Positions 9,356 through 18,387 of a stretch of DNA of 64,000 bases are shown piece after piece. The DNA lies in the NCBI RefSeq assembly GCF_000313755.1, contig NZ_AMZB01000128.1:62001-126000 (forward strand), read 5' to 3'. How positions within the stretch are numbered: position 1 is the stretch's first letter; each line of letters opens with the position of its first letter. The position numbers and the translations under genes were made by a program. The stretch is from Pseudomonas nitroreducens TX1 (GTDB lineage: Bacteria; Pseudomonadota; Gammaproteobacteria; Pseudomonadales; Pseudomonadaceae). The notes under the pieces are model-generated. The model made no database searches, was not told where the DNA came from, and was given only the letters and a program-made list of their open reading frames with translations.

Positions 9356-9522
9356 GATGGTCCGGGCAGCGGCGGGGGAGTGCGCTCCCTCGCCCGCTAC
9401 CGGCAGCAACAAACAGCTTCCATCGGTGGAATGGCTGCGCAAGCCCCCGGCGCTCTCGTGCTGATGGAGGGTTCGGCGCTATCCACGGACCGGCCGTCGA
9501 AACCCCGGCAGCAACCGACTGA

Positions 9523-10647
<1,125 letters not shown>

Positions 10648-10689
10648 GACGGGTTTCCCCCCATCCGTCCGCGCGGGCACGGAGCGTCG

Positions 10690-10774
10690 CGGAGCCCCTC
10701 GAAAGGCTCCGTGGCGCACGTAAACTGCGCCAGCCCTGAGTAATACCAAGCATGCCCGGCCGCGGGGGCCGGGC
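10690..10774 (+). promoter_or_regulatory. Two hairpins between spuE and spuF
   Basis: CGGAGCC (10690-10696) pairs with GGCTCCG (10705-10711), and GCCCGGCC (10754-10761) pairs with GGCCGGGC (10767-10774). The second is followed by CTCTAT, not a full T run. It could act as a partial attenuator that lowers transporter subunits relative to the two binding proteins. Confidence 0.55.
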
Positions 10775-10798
10775 CTCTATGATTTGGGAGTTGTGGTA

Positions 10799-11953
10799 AT
10801 GGCAATAGCCTCCGGTGCCTACAAGAAAGCCTTGAGTGGCGACCAGAAGCCGAAAGAGGTTCTGGTAAAAATCGACCGGGTCAGCAAGCAGTTCGATGAA
10901 ACGCTGGCAGTGGACAGCGTGACGCTGGACATCAAGAAAGGCGAAATCTTCGCCCTGCTCGGTGGTTCGGGTTCGGGCAAGTCGACTCTGCTTCGCATGC
11001 TGGCTGGTTTCGAGCGTCCCACTGAAGGTCGCATCTTCCTCGATGGCCAGGACATTACCGACCTGCCGCCCTATGAGCGGCCGATCAACATGATGTTCCA
11101 GTCCTACGCCCTGTTCCCCCACATGAGCGTGGCGCAGAACATCGCCTTCGGCCTGAAGCAGGACGGCCTGCCCAAGGCGGAAATCGACAAGATCGTCGAC
11201 GAGATGCTCAAGCTCGTGCAGATGACCCAGTACGCCAAGCGCAAGCCGCACCAGCTCTCCGGCGGCCAGCGTCAGCGCGTGGCCCTGGCCCGCTCCCTGG
11301 CCAAGCGTCCGAAGCTGCTGCTGCTCGACGAACCCATGGGCGCACTGGACAAGAAACTGCGTTCGCAGATGCAACTGGAACTTGTGGAGATCATCGAGCG
11401 CGTGGGCGTGACCTGCGTGATGGTGACCCACGACCAGGAAGAGGCCATGACCATGGCCCAGCGCATCGCCATCATGCACCTGGGTTGCATCGAGCAGATC
11501 GGCAGCCCGATGGACATCTACGAGACCCCGGCCAGCCGCTTGATCTGCGAGTTCATCGGCAACGTCAACCTGTTCGACGGGGAGATCGTCGAGGACCTGC
11601 AGGACCACGCGGTGATTGCCTGCCCGCAGCTGGAAAACCCGATCTACATCGGCCACGGCATCAGCACCCGTGCCGAGAACAAGCGCATCACCTACGCGCT
11701 GCGTCCGGAAAAGGTCATGGTCAGCGCGCAGAAGCCGGAAAACCTCGAGCACGAAGGCTTCAACGTCGCCCAGGGCACCGTCCACGACATCGCCTACCTG
11801 GGCGGTCACTCCGTGTACTACATCAAGCTGGCCTCCGGCTTCATCGTCCAGGCCTTCATGGCCAACGCCGAGCGCCACGTCGCTCGCCCGACCTGGGACC
11901 AGCCGGTTTACATCAGCTGGTACGACGACAGCGGTGTGGTACTGCAATCATGA
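10799..11953 (+). CDS. spuF: Polyamine ABC transporter ATP-binding protein
   Basis: PotA-type ATPase of 384 aa that powers polyamine import. Walker A is GGSGSGKS (residues 55-62), the Q-loop lies in [12 protein letters not shown], the signature is LSGGQRQRVALARSLA near 155, Walker B is LLLLDEPMGALD and the H-loop is [19 protein letters not shown] domain forms the C-terminus from about residue 290. The ATG at 10799 is chosen over an in-frame TTG five codons upstream because GGGAG lies before it. The stop overlaps the spuG start (ATGA), implying translational coupling. Confidence 0.93.
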   Translation: MAIASGAYKKALSGDQKPKEVLVKIDRVSKQFDETLAVDSVTLDIKKGEIFALLGGSGSGKSTLLRMLAGFERPTEGRIFLDGQDITDLPPYERPINMMFQSYALFPHMSVAQNIAFGLKQDGLPKAEIDKIVDEMLKLVQMTQYAKRKPHQLSGGQRQRVALARSLAKRPKLLLLDEPMGALDKKLRSQMQLELVEIIERVGVTCVMVTHDQEEAMTMAQRIAIMHLGCIEQIGSPMDIYETPASRLICEFIGNVNLFDGEIVEDLQDHAVIACPQLENPIYIGHGISTRAENKRITYALRPEKVMVSAQKPENLEHEGFNVAQGTVHDIAYLGGHSVYYIKLASGFIVQAFMANAERHVARPTWDQPVYISWYDDSGVVLQS

Positions 11954-12861
11954 ACATCAGCAAATCGCTCATGAAACGCCTGCCGAACGGCCGGCATGCC
12001 GTGATCGGTGTGCCGTTCTTCTGGCTGTTCCTGTTCTTCCTGCTGCCCTTCGCCATCGTGCTGAAGATCAGTCTGGCGGCAGCGGACGTGGCCATTCCGC
12101 CGTACACCGAAGTATTCCAGTACGCCGACCAGACGCTCCAGGTCGTGATGAACCTGGGCAACTACCTGATGCTGACGGACGACCCGCTCTACATCGACGC
12201 CTACCTGGGCTCGCTGAAGATGGCGGCGATCAGCACCTTCCTGTGCCTGCTCATCGGATACCCGATGGCCTATGCCATCGCCCGCGCCAGCAAGGAAATG
12301 CAGACCGTCCTGCTGCTGCTGATCATGATGCCGACCTGGACGGCGATCCTGATCCGCGTATACGCCTGGATGGGCATCCTGTCCAACAACGGCCTGCTCA
12401 ACAGCTTCCTGATGTGGCTGGGCATCATCAACGAGCCGCTGACGATCCTGAACACCAACTTCGCGGTGTACATCGGCATCGTCTACTCGTACCTGCCCTT
12501 CATGGTCATGCCGCTCTACGCCAACCTGGTGAAGCACGACATGAGCCTGCTGGAAGCCGCCTCCGACCTCGGCGCGCGCAGCTTCACCAGCTTCTGGAAG
12601 ATCACCGTGCCGCTGTCCAAGAACGGCATCATCGCCGGCTGCATGCTGGTATTCATCCCGGCGGTGGGCGAGTTCGTGATTCCGGAACTGCTCGGCGGCC
12701 CCGAGACGCTGATGATTGGCAAGGTGCTGTGGCAGGAGTTCTTCAACAACCGTGACTGGCCGGTGGCTTCCGCCCTTGCCGTGGTGATGCTGCTGATCCT
12801 GATCGTGCCCATCATCCTCTTTAACAAGAACCAGGCTAAAGAGCTGGAGGGCAAGGTATGA
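11950..12861 (+). CDS. spuG: Polyamine ABC transporter permease (PotB type)
   Basis: Inner-membrane permease of 303 aa with about six transmembrane segments. The first is VIGVPFFWLFLFFLLPFAIV and the last LAVVMLLILIVPIILF. The EAA loop that contacts the ATPase is EAASDLGARSFTSFWKITVPLSKNGI near residues 200-225. It pairs with SpuH as a heterodimeric channel. The start overlaps the spuF stop by ATGA. Its last codons (AKELEGKV) and ribosome-binding context are repeated 86 bp downstream, just before spuH. Confidence 0.93.
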   Translation: MNISKSLMKRLPNGRHAVIGVPFFWLFLFFLLPFAIVLKISLAAADVAIPPYTEVFQYADQTLQVVMNLGNYLMLTDDPLYIDAYLGSLKMAAISTFLCLLIGYPMAYAIARASKEMQTVLLLLIMMPTWTAILIRVYAWMGILSNNGLLNSFLMWLGIINEPLTILNTNFAVYIGIVYSYLPFMVMPLYANLVKHDMSLLEAASDLGARSFTSFWKITVPLSKNGIIAGCMLVFIPAVGEFVIPELLGGPETLMIGKVLWQEFFNNRDWPVASALAVVMLLILIVPIILFNKNQAKELEGKV

Positions 12862-12947
12862 CTTCCTTCAAGGTGATCCGCCCATCATCCCCTTCAACAG
12901 ACTCTTCACCCAAGATCGTGGCTAAAGAGCTGGAGGGCAAGGTATGA
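12834..12947 (+). repeat. Direct duplication of the spuG 3' end at the spuG/spuH junction
   Basis: A 28-bp segment (12834-12861) recurs without mismatch at 12920-12947, period 86 bp. It contains the spuG tail codons, a GGAGG ribosome-binding site and the final ATGA. The sequence just upstream of copy 2 (CCCATCATCCCCTTCAACA) also resembles the spuG codons upstream of copy 1 (CCCATCATCCTCTTTAACA). The duplication is therefore longer but has decayed there. In the unduplicated ancestor spuG and spuH presumably overlapped directly. Confidence 0.9.
12858..12947 (+). CDS. 29-codon ORF between spuG and spuH, overlapping both
   Basis: A short reading frame starts at the ATG that overlaps the spuG stop (ATGA, 12858-12861). 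It has its own GGAGGGCAAGGT ribosome-binding site, and it ends in the TGA that overlaps the spuH ATG (12944-12947). The product starts MTSFKVIRPSSPSTD and ends in AKELEGKV, the same tail as SpuG. It probably arose by duplication and may only relay translation from spuG to spuH. A function as a peptide is unlikely but not excluded. Confidence 0.45.
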   Translation: MTSFKVIRPSSPSTDSSPKIVAKELEGKV

Positions 12948-13816
12948 ACAAGCGTTGGTCGTTCTCCAACATCATGCTGGTGTTGGGCCTGCTCTTCATC
13001 TATGTGCCGATGATCATCCTGGTCATCTACTCCTTCAACGGCTCCAAGCTGGTGACCGTGTGGGGCGGCTGGTCGGTGAAGTGGTACGTCGGCCTGCTGG
13101 ACAACCAGCAACTGGTCGGTTCGGTGTTCCGCTCGCTGGAGATCGCCTGCTACACCGCGGTCTCCTCGGTGGCCCTGGGCACCCTGGCTGCTTTCGTGCT
13201 GACGCGCATCCCGCGCTTCCGTGGCCGCACGCTGTTCGGCGGGATGGTCACCGCGCCGCTGGTCATGCCCGAGGTGATCACCGGTCTGTCGCTGCTGCTG
13301 CTGTTCGTCGCCATGGCCCAGCTGATCGGCTGGCCGCAGGAGCGCGGCATCGTGACCATCTGGATCGCCCACACCAGCTTCTGCTCGTCCTACGTGGCGG
13401 TCGTGGTGTCGGCGCGCCTGCGCGAGCTTGACCTGTCCATCGAGGAAGCGGCCATGGACCTGGGCGCCAAGCCCTGGAAAGTGTTCATGCTGATCACCAT
13501 CCCGATGATCGCCCCGTCGCTGGCGGCGGGCGGCATGATGTCCTTCGCGCTGTCGCTGGATGACCTGGTACTGGCCAGCTTCGTGTCCGGTCCTGGCTCC
13601 ACCACCCTGCCGATGGAAGTGTTCTCCGCCGTGCGTCTGGGCGTGAAGCCGGAGATCAACGCCGTCGCCAGCCTGATCCTGCTGACCGTCTCGCTGTTCA
13701 CCTTCTTCGCCTGGTACTTCACCCGTCAGGCCGAGGAACGGCGCAAGCGTGCGATCCAGGAAGCCATGGAGTCCAACGCGACCGATTGGCAGAAGGGTTC
13801 GGCAGCCACCGCCTGA
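12944..13816 (+). CDS. spuH: Polyamine ABC transporter permease (PotC type)
   Basis: Inner-membrane permease of 290 aa, the second subunit of the SpuFGH channel. Transmembrane segments are apparent from residue 8 (NIMLVLGLLFIYVPMIILVI) onward, about six in all. The EAA loop is EEAAMDLGAKPWKVFMLITIPMIAPSL near 165-190. The DDLVLASFVSGPGSTTLPM motif is typical of PotC. The ribosome-binding site is the duplicated GGAGGGCAAGGT. A strong terminator lies 42 bp after the stop, so it ends the spu operon. Confidence 0.93.
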   Translation: MNKRWSFSNIMLVLGLLFIYVPMIILVIYSFNGSKLVTVWGGWSVKWYVGLLDNQQLVGSVFRSLEIACYTAVSSVALGTLAAFVLTRIPRFRGRTLFGGMVTAPLVMPEVITGLSLLLLFVAMAQLIGWPQERGIVTIWIAHTSFCSSYVAVVVSARLRELDLSIEEAAMDLGAKPWKVFMLITIPMIAPSLAAGGMMSFALSLDDLVLASFVSGPGSTTLPMEVFSAVRLGVKPEINAVASLILLTVSLFTFFAWYFTRQAEERRKRAIQEAMESNATDWQKGSAATA

Positions 13817-13857
13817 CGCCGTCTTGTCGGCCGGTAGTATCCGGCGATTGTCGAATC

Positions 13858-13889
13858 ACGGGCCACCTTCAGGGTGGCCCGTGCTTTTT
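13858..13889 (+). terminator. Terminator of the spu operon
   Basis: ACGGGCCACC (13858-13867) pairs with GGTGGCCCGT (13873-13882) around TTCAG, followed by GCTTTTT. A textbook Rho-independent terminator 42 bp after spuH. Confidence 0.93.
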
Positions 13890-13984
13890 GCTCACACGTT
13901 ATTCCGAAGTGCTTGGAAATTCGGGATTTATCGGAAAAATCCGTGGGTCGCAAAGACTCGCTCCCGGCCGATTGCCAACTACGC

Positions 13985-14209
13985 TTGAAGTGTTCGGATG
14001 CGTTGTCCGGTCACCCCCCGAACCAGGACCGGGCCGCGTAGCCGGCAAACTACCAGTGACGCCTTATGGCACTCCGTGCGGGAGACGGCGCCCAATACAA
14101 CACCCCGATCGTTATCCCTTGGGGAAATAACGCGCCAGGGAGCTTCGGCATCTCCCGCAGCACTCTTCTACAACGCCCCCATGAAAAACCCCGCAGGAGC
14201 GGGGTTTTT
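13985..14209 (+). ncRNA. Candidate structured non-coding RNA after spuH
   Basis: This 422-bp gene-free gap contains nested complementary segments. TGCGGGAGA (14077-14085) pairs with TCTCCCGCA (14151-14159). Within that span CGTTATCCC (14110-14118) folds on GGGAAATAACG (14122-14132). GGGAG (14138-14142) could instead pair with CTCCC (14152-14156), competing with the outer helix. A perfect GC-rich terminator ends the stretch at 14209. No open frame with a ribosome-binding site was seen. It could be a trans-acting sRNA on the plus strand. It does not match riboswitch classes I can recall. Existence of a transcript is unproven. Confidence 0.4.
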
Positions 14210-14215
14210 CATGGG
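14178..14215. terminator. Bidirectional terminator between spuH region and hacB
   Basis: CCCATGAAAAACCCCGC (14178-14194) and GCGGGGTTTTTCATGGG (14199-14215) form perfect 17-bp arms around AGGA. A or T runs on both sides allow termination from either direction. It serves hacB on the minus strand and could end a plus-strand RNA. Confidence 0.92.
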
Positions 14216-14238
14216 CGGTGATTCTTGTCGAGGACGCT

Positions 14239-16626
14239 TCAGCGGCGTACGGGAATCAGCCGCAGGATGCCCTTGGTGTTGGCTTTCACCTCGTTGTCGT
14301 CGTAGTGCTGGGGCAGGTACTGGCCGTCGATGTAGGCCTCTGCCTGGTCGTCATAGTGCTTGTCGCAAGGCACGCCGCTCTGGCCCACCGGGTTGATGCC
14401 CAGGCTATGGGCCGGGTCGGCGAAGTCGATCAGGCGGCGGGTTGACGGGCCGTAGACCACCTGCCAGGGCGCCGGGCCGACGCGGTGCGACAGGTTGTTG
14501 GGCACCTCGTGGCCGCCAGGAGCGGCGAACGGGCCGACATTGAAGAGGCGGTCCAGCGGCTTCTGCTGGCCCAGCGGGTGGCCGTGGGTGAGGGTGTGCG
14601 CCTTGCTCCATTGCCACTGCTTCGAGTCCTGGCCGAGGGTGGCACGCAAGTGCGCCAGGCTGTCCTTCCAGGCGGCCTTGACGGTATCGGCGCGGGTCTC
14701 CTTCTGCGGCGTCGTGCGGTTGTCCCACCAGGGCGAGCTCTCGTCGGCTGCCAGGCGCGGCAGGGCCACGTCGAGCACGCGGGTGGACAGCAGGTTGTCG
14801 AAGAAGGCGTCGCCCATCTCGTCGCGCATGGCGCCGTCGGCGACCTGGTAGAGGAACTGGTTGAATACGGTGGCGGTCACCGAGTCCAGCGGATGGTCGC
14901 CCTGCCAGTTGGCCAGGCTCTCCACCAGTGCCTTCTCTTCGTCGGTGGCGGCGGCTTCGCGCAGTATCGGCAACAGCGGCTTGAGGAAGCGCGGGCCGTA
15001 GCCGGTGGCGGTGTCCAGTTGCAGCGCCTGGCTGTTCTGCAGGTCCCACTTCACGGAAGTGTCGGACAGGCGCTTGTTCAACTGCTGACCGCGATCGGGC
15101 AGGTTGTAGTAACCGGGCACCGGGCGACCATTGGCGGGCACCGGCTGGAAGTTGGCGGAGACGATGTAGCCGCGCGCCGGGTTCTCTTCCTGCGGGTTTT
15201 CGCTGAAGGGATAGAAGCCGCTCTTGTCGGCCTGGCCGCTGGCGCCGTCGAGCAGGAAGTTCGGGTTGACCCCGTCCGGGCGCACCGGCAGCTGCGCCGA
15301 GGCCCACCAGCCGATATCACCCCGGGCATTGGCCCAGACCACGTTGAGGCCTGGGGACTGGATCTTCGAGGCTGCCGTGCGTGCCTTGGCCAGGGTGTCG
15401 GCGCGGTTCAGCTCGTAAAAGGCGTCGAGGATCGGGTTCCGGGTTTCCAGGAAGGCCCACCACATGGATACTGGGGTCTTGCCCGAGGCGGTGCCCAGCG
15501 CATCGTTGACCAGCGGGCCATGGGGCGAGCTACGCAGGGTGATCTTCACCGGCGCCTCGCCCTTCACCGCGATGCTCTGCTCCTCGCTCTTCAGGTCGAC
15601 CCACTGGCCGTGGTACCAGACCTGGTTGGGGTTGTCCGGGTTGACCTTCTCCGCGACCAGGTCGACGTCGTCGTTCTGGAACATGGTCAGGCTCCAGCCG
15701 AACTGCAGGTTGTGGCCGAGCGAGGCGAAGGGGTTGAGCGCCTGGTAATGGCCGTACAGCTCGAAGCCCGGCGCGCTGGCCTGCATCTCGTACCACACCG
15801 CCGGCACGGCAAAGCGAATGTGCGGGTCGCCCGCCAGCAGCGGTTTGCCGCTTTTGGTGCGGCTGCCGGAGACGGCCCAGGCATTGCTGCCCTCGAACTG
15901 CGGCAGGCCGGCCTTCTCCAGCGCGGCGTGGCTCAGGCGGGCGATGGCGCTCAGGTCCTGCCAGTCGGCGGCGGCCAGCGCCCTGGAGCCCATCACGCCC
16001 TCGGGGTGCCAGTCGAGGTCGAAGACCTTCAGGTAATCAGCGCCCAGCTCGTCGCGCACGTAGGTCAGCACCGGCTCGGTGCGGAAGGCGGCGGCGAAGC
16101 TGTAGGCCATGTAGCCGGCGACGCTGACGGTGTCCTCGGGCGTGAACGGGCGCTTGGCAATGCCGAGGACGTCGAACTCCAGCGGACGCGGATGGCTGTC
16201 CTGGAACTGGTTGACGCCATCGAGGTAGGCGACCAGCGCCTTCCAGGCCGGGGAATTCTTGTCCTGCCTGGCGACGTATTCGGCGGCGTGGTCGCGGATG
16301 CGCAGGCTGCGGAACATGCGGTCGGTATCCACCAGCTTGGGCCCGAGCACCTCGGCCAGCTCGCCCCGGGACAGGCGCCGCAGGATTTCCATCTGGAACA
16401 GGCGGTCCTGGGCGTGGACATAGCCGATCGCCCGGTACATGTCCTCCTCGCTGCCGGCCTTGATGTGCGGCACGCCGCGCTCGTCGTAGCGAACCGTGAC
16501 TTCGCTGGCGAGGCCGGCCAGGGGCAGTTGTCCGTCGCGTACCGGCTGCTTGCCGTGCAGGTACCAGCCGCCAGCGGCCGTTGCAGCGGCGATGGCGACA
16601 GCGAGGACAGTCAAAGTGCGTTTCAT
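14239..16626 (-). CDS. hacB: Penicillin-amidase-family acyl-homoserine-lactone acylase
   Basis: Periplasmic N-terminal nucleophile hydrolase of 795 aa that removes acyl chains from amide substrates; in P. aeruginosa the syntenic gene (PA0305) degrades long-chain acyl-homoserine lactones. The ATG at 16626 follows AAGGAG and begins an export signal or membrane anchor (MKRTLTVLAVAIAAATAAGG). The precursor splits before Ser247 in QFEGSNAWAVSG, which becomes the catalytic residue of the beta chain. The alpha-chain motif GYVHAQDRLFQMEILRR near 68-84 and the beta-chain GDPHIRFAVPAVWYE are typical. It is divergent from an AraC gene across 107 bp and ends at a shared terminator. It could quench quorum signals or open them as nutrients. 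The symbol rests on synteny, because QuiP and PvdQ belong to the same family. Confidence 0.85.
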   Translation of the reverse strand: MKRTLTVLAVAIAAATAAGGWYLHGKQPVRDGQLPLAGLASEVTVRYDERGVPHIKAGSEEDMYRAIGYVHAQDRLFQMEILRRLSRGELAEVLGPKLVDTDRMFRSLRIRDHAAEYVARQDKNSPAWKALVAYLDGVNQFQDSHPRPLEFDVLGIAKRPFTPEDTVSVAGYMAYSFAAAFRTEPVLTYVRDELGADYLKVFDLDWHPEGVMGSRALAAADWQDLSAIARLSHAALEKAGLPQFEGSNAWAVSGSRTKSGKPLLAGDPHIRFAVPAVWYEMQASAPGFELYGHYQALNPFASLGHNLQFGWSLTMFQNDDVDLVAEKVNPDNPNQVWYHGQWVDLKSEEQSIAVKGEAPVKITLRSSPHGPLVNDALGTASGKTPVSMWWAFLETRNPILDAFYELNRADTLAKARTAASKIQSPGLNVVWANARGDIGWWASAQLPVRPDGVNPNFLLDGASGQADKSGFYPFSENPQEENPARGYIVSANFQPVPANGRPVPGYYNLPDRGQQLNKRLSDTSVKWDLQNSQALQLDTATGYGPRFLKPLLPILREAAATDEEKALVESLANWQGDHPLDSVTATVFNQFLYQVADGAMRDEMGDAFFDNLLSTRVLDVALPRLAADESSPWWDNRTTPQKETRADTVKAAWKDSLAHLRATLGQDSKQWQWSKAHTLTHGHPLGQQKPLDRLFNVGPFAAPGGHEVPNNLSHRVGPAPWQVVYGPSTRRLIDFADPAHSLGINPVGQSGVPCDKHYDDQAEAYIDGQYLPQHYDDNEVKANTKGILRLIPVRR

Positions 16627-16681
16627 GCGGCAACTCCTTGTTGTTATGGGGCGATTCTGCAGTGGTTGCCGCTCGCCGCTC

Positions 16682-16720
16682 ATTGACCAAACATCTCTAG
16701 GCTGGAATTCTCCGGTCAAT
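16682..16720. promoter_or_regulatory. Inverted repeat in the hacB/AraC divergent region
   Basis: ATTGACC (16682-16688) and GGTCAAT (16714-16720) are perfect inverted 7-mers with a 25-bp spacer, centres about 32 bp (three helical turns) apart. They sit between the divergent starts of hacB and the AraC-type gene, so they are a candidate site for autoregulation and hacB control. Confidence 0.4.
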
Positions 16721-16733
16721 CCCAGGAGTGACC

Positions 16734-17783
16734 ATGGCCGCCCCCGAGCTGAATTTTCCCGATACCCCGGCGCTGACCCAGTCCGCCACCCTGCGCCGCC
16801 AGCTGTACGAGGCGCTCTCGGTGCTGGGCTTCGACCCCACCGACATCTATCGCCAGGCCTTGCAGAAGGTGCGGCTGCCGCCACCGGCGCAGAGCGGTCG
16901 CCTGGTGCACGACGACGCCCCCTTGTTCTGGACGACGCTTGACGAGATTACCGGCGACGCCGACATCGGCCTGCACCTGGGAGAGGCGATGAAGCCGCGC
17001 TTGCTGGATGTGGTCGGCTACCTGCTGATGGCCAGCAGCGACCTGCGCGAGGCGCTGCACAGCTTCCTGCGCTTCCAGCACATCCTCTCCGGCGGCTTTG
17101 CCGCGCAGATGCGCGAGGAGGGCGAGCAGGTGCGGCTGATCCTCGACCTCAACTACCTGGGCAGCAGCAACCTGCGTCAGCAGATGGAGTGCTTGATGCT
17201 GCTGTTCCTCAAGCTGCTGGCGCTGATCACCGACGACGAGTTCCGTGTCCAGGCCATCGAGTTCCGCCATCCGCAGCCGCGCCGTTTGAGCGAGCACCGA
17301 CGGCTGTTCGGCCTGGCGCCGAGCTTCGGCAAGCCCAATGATGCGCTGCTGTTCGACCGCGCCCTGCTGGCCAGGCCGTCTCGCACCGGCAACCCGGTAC
17401 TCCATCGTTTGCTCACCGAGCACGCGCGCGAGCAACTGGGCACGTTGGACGAGAACGACCTGCTCAATCGCCTGCGCTACCTGATCGCAATCCGGCTGGG
17501 GGAGGGAGAGTGCACCCTGCAAAGCTGTGCGCGCGAACTGGGTGTGCGCGCCGGGCTGCTGCAGCGCAACCTGGCAAGCCGGGCGCAGACGTTCAGGGAA
17601 GTGCGCGAGGAGGTCCGCCGGCAGCGCGCTGCGCGGTTGCTGGAGCAGGGCGAGGCGATACGCGAGGTAGCGCGGGCCTGTGGTTTTGCCGAGTTGTCGC
17701 CGTTCTATCGGGCATTCAGGCGCTGGTACTCGATGCCGCCCGAGCGCTATCGCCAGCGTCTGCAGGGCGGCACCGAGGGCTGA
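16734..17783 (+). CDS. AraC-family regulator with arabinose-binding-like sensor domain
   Basis: Transcription factor of 349 aa. The first 200 residues resemble the Arabinose_bd (PF12625) sensor domain found in OruR/ArgR-like pseudomonad regulators (ITGDADIGLHLGEAMKPRLLDVVGYLLMAS near 60-90). The C-terminal 90 residues form the double helix-turn-helix AraC domain (EQGEAIREVARACGFAELSPFYRAFRRWYSMPPERYR). The ATG at 16734 is used because AGGAG lies five bases before it; a GTG two codons upstream is less likely. Divergent placement next to hacB suggests it regulates that acylase. The effector is unknown. Confidence 0.82.
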   Translation: MAAPELNFPDTPALTQSATLRRQLYEALSVLGFDPTDIYRQALQKVRLPPPAQSGRLVHDDAPLFWTTLDEITGDADIGLHLGEAMKPRLLDVVGYLLMASSDLREALHSFLRFQHILSGGFAAQMREEGEQVRLILDLNYLGSSNLRQQMECLMLLFLKLLALITDDEFRVQAIEFRHPQPRRLSEHRRLFGLAPSFGKPNDALLFDRALLARPSRTGNPVLHRLLTEHAREQLGTLDENDLLNRLRYLIAIRLGEGECTLQSCARELGVRAGLLQRNLASRAQTFREVREEVRRQRAARLLEQGEAIREVARACGFAELSPFYRAFRRWYSMPPERYRQRLQGGTEG

Positions 17784-17786
17784 GGG

Positions 17787-18299
17787 TTATTCGGCCAGCG
17801 GGATCTCGCGGCTTACTTCCAGCAGCGCCATGGCGTCGAGCTGGTCCTCGATCTGCAGGAAGCGCAGGGCACGCTGTGGAGAGACTTCCTTGGCGATGCG
17901 CTTGAGGTACTTCTCCTTGAGGTCCTGACGGTCGTCCTGCAGCTCCAGCACCTGCTTCTGCAGCTTCGCCGCGTCGTCGTTGCTTACCGAGCCGGTGTTA
18001 TAGCTGTTGGCGTAGTCGATGATGATCGCCAGGGTCTGCTTGCTCAGCTTGTCCGCCTCGGTGCGGTAGCTGTTGTAGATCGGCCAGAACTTCTCGGTTT
18101 CCTGCGGAGTGAGCTTCATGTTGGCTTCGACGATGCGCTTGCGCTTGTAGTCGATGTCGGCGATGCGGTTGTTGATGGCCTGCTTGTGTTGCTCCATCAC
18201 CTGTTTGCTGTTGGGCGCATCTTCGGCGTGGGCGGCCAGGGGCAGGACAAACCCCGTGGAGAGGGCGGCGCAGAAGGCGAGGGCGGAATGAAGACGCAT
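17787..18299 (-). CDS. Small periplasmic helical protein, function unknown
   Basis: A 170-aa protein with a clear signal peptide (MRLHSALAFCAALSTGFVLP through AHA, mature start at about EDAPNSK). The rest is charged and almost all helical (AINNRIADIDYKRKRIVEAN, LQKQVLELQDDRQDLKEKYL), suggesting a coiled-coil bundle. The layout is loosely like CpxP/Spy-type periplasmic proteins, but no LTXXQ pair is obvious apart from KLTPQETEKF. AAGGAG precedes the start. It ends three bases after the convergent AraC gene. Function not assigned. Confidence 0.8.
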   Translation of the reverse strand: MRLHSALAFCAALSTGFVLPLAAHAEDAPNSKQVMEQHKQAINNRIADIDYKRKRIVEANMKLTPQETEKFWPIYNSYRTEADKLSKQTLAIIIDYANSYNTGSVSNDDAAKLQKQVLELQDDRQDLKEKYLKRIAKEVSPQRALRFLQIEDQLDAMALLEVSREIPLAE

Positions 18300-18387
18300 G
18301 CGAAAAGCTCCTTGGTAGCGATCGGCCCTTCATAGGCCGGCGAACCAAGTGTAGTCATGGATTGGCCATCGTCTTCGTTGATGCAAC

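Noticed and set aside
11485-11949. Long open frame fused upstream of spuG
   Set aside because: It overlaps spuF in another frame; the real spuG start is the ATG overlapping the spuF stop.
13985-14165. Cobalamin, TPP or SRP RNA identity for the structured stretch
   Set aside because: Conserved core sequences I would expect (GCCACTG box, CTGAGA, GGAAGGGAGCAGCC) are absent on both strands.
16627-16884. N-terminal extension of the hacB acylase to 16884
   Set aside because: It would be antisense to the start of the AraC gene, and the signal sequence and AAGGAG site mark the start at 16626.
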